This document shows positions 25,872 to 34,567 of a DNA stretch of 64,000 nucleotides, piece after piece (within the stretch, counting starts at the first letter, position 1; each line of letters opens with the position of its first letter). The notes beneath the pieces are model-generated. The model was not told where the DNA came from and searched no databases. It was given only the letters and a program-made list of their open reading frames with translations. Where the stretch lies: the NCBI RefSeq assembly GCF_030505195.1, contig NZ_CP129672.1, positions 2,266,501-2,330,500 on the forward strand, in the 5' to 3' direction. The translations under genes were made by a program, and so were the position numbers. The stretch comes from Comamonas testosteroni (GTDB taxonomy: Bacteria; Pseudomonadota; Gammaproteobacteria; Burkholderiales; Burkholderiaceae_C).

Positions 25872-26633
25872 TCAGGAAAGCTGTGCCGCCAGGGCTTCGA
25901 ATTCGGCGACCGGCACTTCTTCCGCGCGGCGCTGCAGATCGAACTCGCCGGCAAAGCCCTTGGCTTCCAGCCACTTGCCCAGGGTGTTGCGCAAGATCTT
26001 GCGGCGCTGGCTGAAAGCGACCTGCACCAGCTCTTCCAGCAGCTTGGGATCGAGATCCGCAGGCTGCTCGCGCGGAATCATGCGCACCACGGCGCTGTCA
26101 ACCTTGGGAGGCGGATTGAAGCTGCCCGGCGGCACGAACAGCACATCTTCCATGGCGTAGCGCCACTGCAGCATCACCGACAGGCGGCCGTAGGCCGAGG
26201 TGCCGGCATCGGCCACCATGCGGTCGATGACTTCCTTTTGCAGCATGAAGTGCTGATCCTGCACCACATCCACCTGCTCCAGCAGATGGAAAAGAATGGG
26301 GCTGGAGATGTTGTAGGGCAGGTTGCCGACCACGCGCAGCTTGGCCGCGCCCAGACGTGCGGCCAGCGCACGGAAGTCCACCTTGAGCACATCGGACTCG
26401 ACCACGTCGAGATCGTCGCGCAGACGCAGACGGGCCGCCAGGTCGCGGTCCAGCTCGATCACGGTGAGCTTGCCCAGGCGCTCGACCAGGGGCTGCGACA
26501 GCGCCATCAGACCGGGGCCGATCTCGACCATGGGTTCGCCCGCCTTGGGATCGATGGCCTGGACGATGTTGTCGATGATGGCGCCGTCGGTCAGAAAGTT
26601 CTGACCAAAGCGCTTGCGGGGAATATGTTTCAT
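25872..26633 (-). CDS. rsmA: 16S rRNA dimethyladenosine transferase RsmA (KsgA)
   Basis: The 253-residue enzyme dimethylates A1518 and A1519 of 16S rRNA. The motifs [35 protein letters not shown] (SAM-binding) and [18 protein letters not shown] (with the NLPYNI catalytic loop) are in order. Length is normal. It follows surA by 103 bases on the same strand. In E. coli pdxA intervenes between surA and rsmA; here it is absent. Confidence 0.96.
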   Translation of the reverse strand: MKHIPRKRFGQNFLTDGAIIDNIVQAIDPKAGEPMVEIGPGLMALSQPLVERLGKLTVIELDRDLAARLRLRDDLDVVESDVLKVDFRALAARLGAAKLRVVGNLPYNISSPILFHLLEQVDVVQDQHFMLQKEVIDRMVADAGTSAYGRLSVMLQWRYAMEDVLFVPPGSFNPPPKVDSAVVRMIPREQPADLDPKLLEELVQVAFSQRRKILRNTLGKWLEAKGFAGEFDLQRRAEEVPVAEFEALAAQLS

Positions 26634-26736
26634 GAATGCGAAAGCGGTGCCAGGGCACCGCTTGGAATGGGGGGGAGCTCCGATGCCCGGTGCGCAATGA
26701 TGACATTACCGGGCACTTCAAGCGGATTGAATGGAC

Positions 26737-28164
26737 TTATTGGGGTGGCTCGCGGTATTCCACAAAGGCCTTGCCGCGCAGTTCCTTGAGCCAGGTTTCG
26801 TAGTCCTGCTCGGCCTTGCGCTCGCGCACGACGTTGCGCACCATTTCGCGCTGCTCGCGCTCGGTGAGCTTTTCCTGGCGGCGCTCGATCAGCTGGATCA
26901 GGTGCACGCCGAAACGCGACACCACGGGGTTGCTGATCTGGCCCGGCTGCAGGTTGTCGAGCACGCGTTCGAACTCGGGCACGAACTGGCCGGGCGAAGA
27001 CCAGCCCAGATCACCGCCATTGCGCGCGCTGCCGTCCTTGGAGAACTCCTGCGCCAGTTGCTCGAAGGTGGCCTGACCGGATTCAACACGACGCTTGTAG
27101 TCCTCCAGACGCTTGGCAGCCTGGGCTTCGGTCATGCCATTGCCTACGGTCAGCAGAATATGGCGTGCGTGGTTCTGCGTGATGTATACAGGTGCTCCTG
27201 CCTGAGATTTTTCCAGCACCTTGAGCACGTGGAAACCAGCGCCCGAACGAAACGGACCGACGACGGCACCTACTGCCGCATTGCCCACCTGCTGAGAAAA
27301 CAGCTCGGGGTAATCGCTCATGGGGCGCATGCCCATGGCGCCGCCACCCTGGCCATTGGGCACATCCGAGAACTCACGCACGGCAGCGATGAAGTCGGGG
27401 TTCTTGCGCGCCGCTTCTGCCGCCTGCTTGGCCTTGGCTTCGCGCTCCGCCACCACGGCAGGGCTGGCGTTTTCCGGCACGGTGATCAGGATATGGCCCA
27501 GATTGGCTGCCGAACCAGCGGCCGCATCGCCGGGGCGCTTCTGCTCCTTGAGATAGCGATCGATGTCCGCTTCCGTGACCTTGACGCGGCCATCCACATC
27601 ACGCTCGCGCACACGCTGCATCAGCATCTGGTTGCGGATCTCCGAACGGAACTGCGCTTCGGAAAGCCCTTCGGCCTTCAGGCGCGACAGCAGACCGGCC
27701 TTGTCGGTATTGTTCTGGCGCGCCACATTGGCCACGGCCTGATCGACCGTCATGTTGTCAACGTTGATGCCCGTGTCCTTGGCTTCCTGCAGCTGCACGC
27801 GCTCGAGAATCAGGCGCTCCAGAACCTGGCGGGCCAGCTCGCTCTGGGAGGGTAGCTGACCGCCCTGCTCGGTCACGTTCTGCGCCACGCGCTCCATGCG
27901 CGCACGCACTTCGTTATTGGTGATGGGCTCCGAATTGACCACGGCCACGATGTAGTCAGCCGAGCGAACACCCTGTGTGGCTGCTGGAGCCTGGCGCCCC
28001 GAGGGCTGGGCCGTAGCCTCCAATGCGCGCGAGATGGAGGGGTCATTGACAGCCTTGGCCTTGCTGCCGGGACTCTTCAGGCCCTGGGCCTGCACACCGG
28101 CAGCCATTACAGCCAGTGCCACGGCAACAGCACATGCATTGGATGTCTTGGAGAAAAAACGCAT
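26737..28164 (-). CDS. surA: Periplasmic chaperone/prolyl isomerase SurA
   Basis: The 475-residue protein has a signal peptide (cleavage near GVQAQG) and an N-terminal SurA helical domain (about 45-190, with INNEVRARMERV-like VNSEPITNNEVRARM). Two parvulin domains follow, beginning near LGHILITVPENAS (~222) and TQNHARHILLTVG (~330). It escorts outer-membrane beta-barrel proteins, including LptD, and the gene follows lptD by 13 bases. The layout lptD-surA-rsmA is conserved in proteobacteria. Confidence 0.96.
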   Translation of the reverse strand: MRFFSKTSNACAVAVALAVMAAGVQAQGLKSPGSKAKAVNDPSISRALEATAQPSGRQAPAATQGVRSADYIVAVVNSEPITNNEVRARMERVAQNVTEQGGQLPSQSELARQVLERLILERVQLQEAKDTGINVDNMTVDQAVANVARQNNTDKAGLLSRLKAEGLSEAQFRSEIRNQMLMQRVRERDVDGRVKVTEADIDRYLKEQKRPGDAAAGSAANLGHILITVPENASPAVVAEREAKAKQAAEAARKNPDFIAAVREFSDVPNGQGGGAMGMRPMSDYPELFSQQVGNAAVGAVVGPFRSGAGFHVLKVLEKSQAGAPVYITQNHARHILLTVGNGMTEAQAAKRLEDYKRRVESGQATFEQLAQEFSKDGSARNGGDLGWSSPGQFVPEFERVLDNLQPGQISNPVVSRFGVHLIQLIERRQEKLTEREQREMVRNVVRERKAEQDYETWLKELRGKAFVEYREPPQ

Positions 28165-28177
28165 GAAAAAGCCTTGA

Positions 28178-30574
28178 TTAATCGTAATTGGTAAAGCGGC
28201 TGGGCGGAGTCACCGCCTCACGCAAATATTGGTAACGCGGCACATTCTGCTTGAGACTGGAGGTGGGGTCGGCACCAAAGCTCAGTCGCGAGAAGCCCAC
28301 GAACTCCATCTGGAACAGCAGACGCAGATTGGACTGGACGACCGAGCTTTGCAGACGCTCCAGCACCACACGGCCAATCCAGCAGCAACCGTCGTACTCC
28401 AGGCCGACCACGGTATCCACCAGCTTGTTGTCCTTGATGGAGTAGTTGAGGCGGCCCACGGCGTACCAGCGGCCGCCGCCCTGACCGCGACCGGCGCCCA
28501 GATCCTTGCCCTTGTCACCCCAGAGGTCATTGATGGGCCATTGCCAGCCCACATCCACCAGCTCGCTGGAGGGCTTCTTGGTGACCGTATCCAGCTGCGT
28601 GCGGTAGCCGATGTTGAAGGTGCGATAGTTGCCTGGGCTGTAACGCGCCGTGGCCGTGGTACGGACCGTGCGGTTCAAGTCCTTGTTGTACTGGGTCGTG
28701 CCTTCCAGCGACCACTTGTCGGTCCAGTTGAAGGCCGCGCCCAGCAAAATATCGGAAAGCTTGCTGGTGGCGGCCACCTCTCCGGGCAGCAGCACGCGCT
28801 GATCGGACAGGCGCACGCGCTGGGCCACGGCGAACTTGAGCTTCTCGGCACCGCTTTCGGGGTCGATGAAGCGCGAAGTCGCGCCCAGGGTCATCAAGTG
28901 GTTGTCGGCAATGCGGTCCTGGCCGACATAGTCGTTCTCGGAAAAAATACTCGCGAAGTTGAAGTCGCTGCGTCCTGTGTCATAGAGCGGCAGCATGCTC
29001 TGGTCGCGATAAGGCGTATAGGTGTAGAAGGCCCGGGGCTCGAAGGTCTGCAGCAGATTCTTGCCGAACCAGGAGGTATCGCGCTCGAAGATCAGGCCGC
29101 TGTCCAGGCTGAAGGTGGGCAAGGTCCGGTTGGCGCTCTTGCTGCCGTTGCTCATCAGCTGATCGGTCTGATACATGGAGGTATGCAGCATCAGCTTGGG
29201 CGTGATGAAGGCGCCGGGAGACAGGAATGGCCGGCTCATCTGTGCCTGAACATAGCTGCGCTGACCGTTGTTGCCCACCTGGCCCGCGATGGGGCGAATC
29301 AGCTCGAAACGTGTGGTGTCGGCAACCACGGTGAAATCCAGCCCATGCGGCAGATCCAGCGGCGTGTAACGGTACTGCAGTTGCGGCACCATGCTGTAGG
29401 GCGGCGCAATCGGCGAAGTCACATCCTGCTGCACTTGATAGCGCAGCACATTGAGGCTCAGCACCCCGTCACCCTTGGCCCAGCTCAGATTGGCCGTACT
29501 GGGCAGCAGGCGCTGGCGCAGGGCCACGGGAGCCAGACGGAAGTCGCGCCAGTAATCGCCGTCGCTGACGCGGTTCAGATTGAGGTTCAGCCCCAGACCG
29601 CCGACAGGTGTATCAATGGTCGTGCGATGCTGCCAGGAATAGCCCCAGCGATCCCGGTTGCGCAGATTGTCGCCCGGCATGTAACTGGCATAGGTTTCAC
29701 CAGAGTAGCTGGGCTCCAGATAGCGGAACTGCCCCGTCAGGTTCACGCCGCGCTTGGTCATCAGCGTGGGCGTGATGGTCATATCGCGATTGGGAGCGAT
29801 ATTCCAGTAATAGGGCTGCGAGTACTCGATGCCGCCGAGCTTGTCCATGCCTATCATGGGCGGCAGCAGGCCCGATTTGCGCTTGTCCGAGAGCGGAAAG
29901 CTCATGCGCGGCACGGGCAGGACCGTCACGCCCTTGAACTTCAAGGACGCCCCCTCGGCCACCCCCACCTCTTCGGCCATGTCCAGATGAATGGTCTTGG
30001 CCTCGAGCACCCAGCTCGGCTCCCAGCTGGCCTCGTCATCACGCTGGCAGGTGGTGTAGGTGGCGTCATGGACGACCGAACGATCCTTGTCGATAAAGTC
30101 CACGCGCGAGGACTCGCCATGGCCGCCCGTGGCCAGAAAGCGATAGTTGGCATTGTCGAACTGGCCCTTGAAGGCATCCATCTGCAGGTCCAGCGTCGCC
30201 CCCTCGTAGACATTGCCGGCCTGGTTGATGTGGACCGAGCCCACGGCGTTGATCCTGTCGTCCGGAACCGCATAGTCGAGCTTGTCCGCTCGGATCATGG
30301 TGTCGCCGCGGCGCAGCTCGGCCTCGCCATGGACCGAGGCCTTGAGATCGGGCTGGCCGGAGAGGCTGTCACCCTTGATATAGGTGGGCTGCTGGTCGCG
30401 CACTTCCTGAGGATAGCTCTCCTGCAACAGACTGCTGGACTTGAGTTGCAGCGCAGGCAACTCGCCCGCAACGCTGGAGGAGGACGATGCTGTCGTCTCG
30501 GCCGACTGGGCATAGGCCTGCATGCCAGCACCCGCCCATGCCAGTGCCACAGCCCATGCCAGAGGACGAATCAC
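28178..30574 (-). CDS. lptD: LPS-assembly protein LptD
   Basis: This 798-residue outer-membrane barrel, with LptE, inserts lipopolysaccharide into the outer leaflet. An N-terminal jelly roll (about 60-230; GDSLSGQPDLKASVHGEAEL and ADKLDYAVPDDRINA) is followed by the barrel domain ending YQYLREAVTPPSRFTNYD. Cys176 (TYTTCQRDD) and the adjacent Cys pair at 730-731 are present, but the extra N-terminal Cys of E. coli (C31) is missing. No ATG fits the start. GTG at the complement of 30572-30574 gives a 22-residue signal peptide (MIRPLAWAVALAWAGAGMQA) with GGGAG eleven bases upstream. A GTG at 30650-30652 or a TTG at 30695-30697 would add long N-terminal extensions. Confidence 0.9.
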   Translation of the reverse strand: MIRPLAWAVALAWAGAGMQAYAQSAETTASSSSSVAGELPALQLKSSSLLQESYPQEVRDQQPTYIKGDSLSGQPDLKASVHGEAELRRGDTMIRADKLDYAVPDDRINAVGSVHINQAGNVYEGATLDLQMDAFKGQFDNANYRFLATGGHGESSRVDFIDKDRSVVHDATYTTCQRDDEASWEPSWVLEAKTIHLDMAEEVGVAEGASLKFKGVTVLPVPRMSFPLSDKRKSGLLPPMIGMDKLGGIEYSQPYYWNIAPNRDMTITPTLMTKRGVNLTGQFRYLEPSYSGETYASYMPGDNLRNRDRWGYSWQHRTTIDTPVGGLGLNLNLNRVSDGDYWRDFRLAPVALRQRLLPSTANLSWAKGDGVLSLNVLRYQVQQDVTSPIAPPYSMVPQLQYRYTPLDLPHGLDFTVVADTTRFELIRPIAGQVGNNGQRSYVQAQMSRPFLSPGAFITPKLMLHTSMYQTDQLMSNGSKSANRTLPTFSLDSGLIFERDTSWFGKNLLQTFEPRAFYTYTPYRDQSMLPLYDTGRSDFNFASIFSENDYVGQDRIADNHLMTLGATSRFIDPESGAEKLKFAVAQRVRLSDQRVLLPGEVAATSKLSDILLGAAFNWTDKWSLEGTTQYNKDLNRTVRTTATARYSPGNYRTFNIGYRTQLDTVTKKPSSELVDVGWQWPINDLWGDKGKDLGAGRGQGGGRWYAVGRLNYSIKDNKLVDTVVGLEYDGCCWIGRVVLERLQSSVVQSNLRLLFQMEFVGFSRLSFGADPTSSLKQNVPRYQYLREAVTPPSRFTNYD

Positions 30575-30766
30575 CGGCCGCGCAGCTCCCGAACGCGTCG
30601 AACGGGCAGGGCAGGCAGGTAGGAAATCTCGCGGATGGGATGGGGATTGCACGATGATCTTGAACGTCAAAAGCGCGCGTGCCCAGGCACACGTCAACAG
30701 AAAACCGAGAGCCTAGCACCACTGTCCACAGATGCGGCGGCATCGGTTTGTAAAATCCGATTATCC

Positions 30767-31873
30767 ATGACCGCTCCTATCACCCCCACAGTTGGCGTTG
30801 CCTGGGCAGATTCTGCCCGCCACGCCGCATTCGACGCCTGGCTGGCACCGCTGGCTCAAAAGCACCTGCTGCTTCCTGCAACCCTGCGCCCCGCTTCGGC
30901 CGATGCGAGCTTTCGCCGCTATCTGCGCCTGGATCGCAGCGATGGCAACAGCCTGATCGTCATGGACGCGCCGCCGGACAAGGAAGATTGCGCGCCTTTT
31001 GCCAAGGTTCAGGGCCTGATGAACCAGGCCGGCCTGTGCGTACCGCAGATTCTGGACTGGGACGCCGGCCACGGCTTCATGCTGCTCAGCGACCTGGGCG
31101 GCCAGACCGTCATCGAGGCTCTGCACCCCGAAAAACCCCAGGATGCCGAAGCCTGGTACCGCTCGGCCATCGAGGTGCTGCTGGACTGGCAGTTGGCCTC
31201 CAAGGCCGGCAATACCGGCAGCTTGCCTCTCTATGACGAAGCCCTGCTGCGCCGCGAGCTGCAGCTGTTCCCCGACTGGTACATAGCCAAGCACCGCCAG
31301 TTCACACTGGACGACAAGCAGCAGGCCCTGCTCGGCAAGGCCTTCGATCAGATCGTCGCCCACAATCTGCAAGCCCCCAGTGTCTATGTGCACCGTGACT
31401 TCATGATGCGCAACCTGATGCAACCGGTGTCCAGCGGCGCGCCGCTGGGCGTGCTGGACTTCCAGGATGCCGTCTACGGCCCCATCACCTATGACATCGC
31501 CAGCCTGCTGCGAGATGCCTTCATCAGTTGGGAAGAGGACTTCATCATCGACATCACCATCCGTTACTGGGAAAAGGCCCGCAAGGCCGGCCTGGTGGGT
31601 GCCAACAGCGCCAGCGGCTGGGGTGATGACTTCGGCGAGTTCTACCGTGGGGTTGAATGGATGGGTCTGCAGCGCCACCTCAAGGTTGCGGGTATCTTTG
31701 CGCGCCTGACGCTGCGCGACGGCAAGCCCAAGTATCTGGCCGATGCGCCTCGTTTCATCCACTACATCCGCTCCACCTGCAACCGCTACCGCGCGCTGGG
31801 TCCGTTCCTCAAATTGATCGACGAGATCGAGGGTATCCAGACGCAGGTCGGTTACGCCTACGGAAGAATGTAG
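30767..31873 (+). CDS. amgK: Cell-wall sugar 1-kinase AmgK (aminoglycoside phosphotransferase fold)
   Basis: The 368-residue kinase has the APH fold. The nucleotide region is FRRYLRLDRSDGNSLIVMDAPP, the catalytic loop VYVHRDFMMRNLMQP contains the HRDxxxxN motif, and LGVLDFQDAVYGP gives the Mg-binding Asp. It matches AmgK of Pseudomonas, which phosphorylates N-acetylmuramate at C1 in a peptidoglycan recycling path. AmgK genes lie next to lptD in several proteobacteria as here, but murU, the usual next gene, is absent. It is divergent from lptD across 192 bases. Start ATG 30767 gives the standard N-terminus. Confidence 0.87.
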   Translation: MTAPITPTVGVAWADSARHAAFDAWLAPLAQKHLLLPATLRPASADASFRRYLRLDRSDGNSLIVMDAPPDKEDCAPFAKVQGLMNQAGLCVPQILDWDAGHGFMLLSDLGGQTVIEALHPEKPQDAEAWYRSAIEVLLDWQLASKAGNTGSLPLYDEALLRRELQLFPDWYIAKHRQFTLDDKQQALLGKAFDQIVAHNLQAPSVYVHRDFMMRNLMQPVSSGAPLGVLDFQDAVYGPITYDIASLLRDAFISWEEDFIIDITIRYWEKARKAGLVGANSASGWGDDFGEFYRGVEWMGLQRHLKVAGIFARLTLRDGKPKYLADAPRFIHYIRSTCNRYRALGPFLKLIDEIEGIQTQVGYAYGRM

Positions 31874-31878
31874 ATATA

Positions 31879-31969
31879 CCCCCTGAGCCGCTTTGCGGCT
31901 TCCCCCTCTCTGCTTCGCGGAGGGGGACGACACCAGCGCTGCGGGGCGGCCCTTGCGCGGTGCCCCTAG
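31879..31969. repeat. GC-rich dispersed repeat, copy C (inverted)
   Basis: The reverse complement reads AAGGGCCGCCCCGCAGCGCT, then GGTGTCGTCCCCCTCCGCGA, then a GGGGGAAGCCGCAAAGCGGC core and CTCAGGGGG, matching copy A at 17650-17716 closely. It separates amgK and rsmE. Stems CCGC/GCGG and CCCCCTC/GAGGGGG are visible. Confidence 0.8.
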
Positions 31970-32038
31970 GTTAGAGGGTGCCAGTTTTACAAGCTGCGAA
32001 GCAGCTCTAACCGCAAGTAACAAATATCCATTTCCCCT

Positions 32039-32779
32039 ATGCCGCGCTATCACTGCCCTATCCCACTACACATCGGCAACGAACTGGACCTGCCTGCAGG
32101 TGCCGCCCGCCATGTGCAGGTGCTGCGCCACCAGCCCGGCGATGTCATCACCCTGTTTGAGGGCCAGACCGGCAACGGTTTTACCGGAGGCGAGTTCCAG
32201 GCAACCATCACCCGCATGGGCCGCAGCGATGTAGGCGTGCGCGTGGACAGCCACAGCCCCGCCGAGCGCGAAGCCTCACGTGCCGTGCATCTGGTGGTGG
32301 GCATGCCCGCCAACGAGCGCATGGACTGGCTGGTGGAAAAAGCCACCGAACTGGGCGCTGCCAGCATCCAGCCCGTGATGGCGGCTCGCAGCGTGCTCAA
32401 GCTCAAGGGCGACCGCGCGGACAAGAAGATCGAGCGCTGGCAGTCGATTGCCGTCTCGGCCTGCGAGCAATGCGGGCGCAACCAGGTACCCGTGATTCAT
32501 GCCCCACTGTCGCTGGCCGACTGGCTGCGCAGCAAGCAGGCGCCTGCGGCCGATGCAGCGCGTCTGGTGCTGTCGCTGCGCGAGGGCAATCAGCCGCTGC
32601 GCGCTGCCGCCGGCGATGCCCAGGCAGTCTGGGTGTTGCATGGCCCCGAAGGGGGCCTGACCGCCCAGGAAGAAGACTGGGCCCTGGAGCAAGGCTGGAA
32701 ACCTGCCAGCCTCGGCTCCCGCGTGCTGCGCGCCGAAACAGCATCTGTTGCCACCCTGTCCCTGCTGGCCCTGGAGTAA
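32039..32779 (+). CDS. rsmE: 16S rRNA (uracil1498-N3)-methyltransferase RsmE
   Basis: The 246-residue SPOUT-class enzyme methylates U1498 of 16S rRNA. The N-terminal PUA-like part (HVQVLRHQPGDVITLFEGQ) is followed by KATELGAASIQPVMAARSV, ACEQCGRNQVPVI, and the C-terminal knot WVLHGPEGGLTAQEE and LGSRVLRAETA. Length matches the family. It leads a two-gene unit with an SRAP-like gene four bases downstream. Confidence 0.95.
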   Translation: MPRYHCPIPLHIGNELDLPAGAARHVQVLRHQPGDVITLFEGQTGNGFTGGEFQATITRMGRSDVGVRVDSHSPAEREASRAVHLVVGMPANERMDWLVEKATELGAASIQPVMAARSVLKLKGDRADKKIERWQSIAVSACEQCGRNQVPVIHAPLSLADWLRSKQAPAADAARLVLSLREGNQPLRAAAGDAQAVWVLHGPEGGLTAQEEDWALEQGWKPASLGSRVLRAETASVATLSLLALE

Positions 32780-32783
32780 ATCA

Positions 32784-33518
32784 ATGAGCAGCTGTCACCT
32801 TTCTCTGGCCAAGCCCGAGTTTTATCTGCAGAACTTTCGCGTGGAGGCTCCCGAGTCTCTGCCCGAGGCTGTACTGACCCCGCGTCGCATGGGTCTCATC
32901 ATCGTCAATGCAGCTGCAGAATCCTCTGCAGCGCTTTTGGGTCAACCGTTTGCAGCTCCCGAAGAAGGAGCACCTGCGCTGCCAGTGGAGCGAGTACTGG
33001 TGCCCGCCAGCTTCGGCCTGGTGCCGCACTGGGTCAAGTCCGCGTCTGACGGCCGCCTGCGCGCGCTCAAGCTGGTGACCGCAAAAATAGACAATCTGAC
33101 CACGGGAACGGCGTTTCGCGATGCCTGGCTGGCTGGCCAGCGCTGCATCGTGCCCATGCAGGCCTTTCAGGTCGACGACCTGCGCCCCGGCAAGCCCCTG
33201 CCCACCCGCATCACCCGCGTGGACAACCAGCCCATGGGCGCCGCCGGCGTCTGGGCGCGCTGGGTCGGTGAGGACGGCGAGGTCATCGTCAGCTACGCCC
33301 TCATCACCATCAATGCCAATGCCCATGCGCTGATGAACCGCTACGGCCAGCCCGGCAACGACAAGGCCATGCCCGCCATCCTCAACGAAGGTGCATATGA
33401 CGCCTGGCTCAATGCCAAGGTGAACAAGGCCAAGGAGTTTCTGCGCCCCTACCCTGCGGAAAAGCTGCGTGCCAACCCGGTGGAAAAAGGCCGCAAGCAG
33501 CCGCCGCCCCTGCTGTGA
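32784..33518 (+). CDS. Degenerate SRAP/YedK-like protein
   Basis: The 244-residue protein has the overall pattern of the SRAP (SOS response-associated peptidase, YedK/HMCES) family: FGLVPHWV, then TGTAFRDAWLAGQRCIVPMQAFQ, GAAGVWARW, YALITINANAHAL and KAMPAIL. The catalytic features are missing. In active members Cys is residue 2 of the start; here it is Cys4 in MSSCHLSL. The conserved N-A-R-x-E is TAKID, and the H-x-R-M-P histidine is absent in PGNDKAMP. It may have lost DNA-crosslinking activity or do something else. Start ATG 32784 follows the rsmE stop by four bases. I cannot exclude another distant family. Confidence 0.7.
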   Translation: MSSCHLSLAKPEFYLQNFRVEAPESLPEAVLTPRRMGLIIVNAAAESSAALLGQPFAAPEEGAPALPVERVLVPASFGLVPHWVKSASDGRLRALKLVTAKIDNLTTGTAFRDAWLAGQRCIVPMQAFQVDDLRPGKPLPTRITRVDNQPMGAAGVWARWVGEDGEVIVSYALITINANAHALMNRYGQPGNDKAMPAILNEGAYDAWLNAKVNKAKEFLRPYPAEKLRANPVEKGRKQPPPLL

Positions 33519-33521
33519 TCT

Positions 33522-34397
33522 TCAAGCCGCAGGAAAGCACTGGTCCAGCCACTGCTCGAGCCGCGCAAATACCGGCGCGGCAAGTTCAGGGCTCTCGTTG
33601 AATATCTCGTGATAGGCCGTCTCAAAGCACTGGGACTGCACCAGATCGCGTGGCGCCTGGGCGGCAAAGGCGGCGCTGCCGGCCGGGTTGACCAGCTTGT
33701 CATCGCCCGCCCATAGCAGCAGCGTGGGCACGCACCAGGCCGGCGCCTTGGACAGCACATGGCGGCCGCCCTCGGCCATATAGCGCGCCAGCCGGGCGCT
33801 GATGCGCCGGTGCTGCAGCGCATCGGCGTCATAGGCCAGCGCCACTTCGGGATCATGCGAGAGATGGGCAGACTGCAGGCCATTGGTCACGCGCAGATTG
33901 GGCAGCAGTCTGGGCAAGCTCGCCACCAGCGCCTTTTGCACACCCGACAGATGCAGGGCCAGCGCCGCAGAGGACAGCACCAGCCCGTCCACATGGCGCA
34001 GGCCCGAAGCGACAAAATCTGCAGCAACCAGCCCACCCAGGCTATGGCCCAGCAGCACCAGAGGCTGATGCTTGGGCATGGCTGCACGCGTGGCATCCAG
34101 CACCACCGCCAGATCGTCGAGCAGGCGCATATCGCTGGTCAGACCGCCCTGGGGCCCGCCCGAGAGGCCGTGACCGTACTGGTCATAGGCCCGCACCGCA
34201 AAGCCCCAGTCATTGAGCCGCCGGGCCAGCGCGGCATAGCGGCCGCTGTGCTCGCCCAGACCATGGACCAGCAGCACCTGGGCACGGGGCTTGACGCCCG
34301 GCGCCAGCGGCCAGTCGCGCAGCGCAAGCTGGGTGGCGTCAGATGCGGCCATATGCAGCAGCCGGGACGGATAGGTACTGGAATCGGTGGGCGTCAT
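33522..34397 (-). CDS. Alpha/beta hydrolase, lysophospholipase/monoglyceride lipase type
   Basis: The 291-residue hydrolase has HG near QVLLVHGLGEHSGRY, the nucleophile elbow GHSLGG with catalytic Ser, Asp in WAGDDKLVNP and His in YHEIFNE. The N-terminal HGLGEHSGRYAALARRL and the AYDQYGHGLSGG stretch are characteristic of the MGL/PldB-like group (Hydrolase_4). A cytosolic lipase or esterase role is likely; substrate unknown. The start (complement of 34395-34397) is the first Met of the family core. It converges on the SRAP-like gene with a 3-base gap. Confidence 0.87.
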   Translation of the reverse strand: MTPTDSSTYPSRLLHMAASDATQLALRDWPLAPGVKPRAQVLLVHGLGEHSGRYAALARRLNDWGFAVRAYDQYGHGLSGGPQGGLTSDMRLLDDLAVVLDATRAAMPKHQPLVLLGHSLGGLVAADFVASGLRHVDGLVLSSAALALHLSGVQKALVASLPRLLPNLRVTNGLQSAHLSHDPEVALAYDADALQHRRISARLARYMAEGGRHVLSKAPAWCVPTLLLWAGDDKLVNPAGSAAFAAQAPRDLVQSQCFETAYHEIFNESPELAAPVFARLEQWLDQCFPAA

Positions 34398-34508
34398 GCA
34401 CGATCTCTTCAGTCTGACAAGAGTTTGCAGGATGCAGCCGGCACCAGCGCACGTCAACCGTGGCAGTCCCCGGTCCAACCAAGGAAACCAGCCATGGTGC
34501 TATCAAAG

Positions 34509-34550
34509 ATAGATAGCACCAGACGCTTTGGGTACAAGCGCCAGCGGCTG
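34509..34550. repeat. Dispersed ATAGCT..AGCGCTT repeat, degenerate copy
   Basis: GATAGCACCAGACGCTTTGG followed by AAGCGCCAGCGGCTGT has the two-arm structure: AGACGCTT with AAGCGCC. It sits just before the M20 gene stop (34568). The match to the full-length copy at 16468 is partial. Confidence 0.45.
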
Positions 34551-34567
34551 TCTTCTCGATGCTTACG

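Noticed and set aside
28229..30622. Plus-strand open frame of 797 codons opposite lptD
   Set aside because: Antisense artefact: lptD has all family features and the opposite frame has none.
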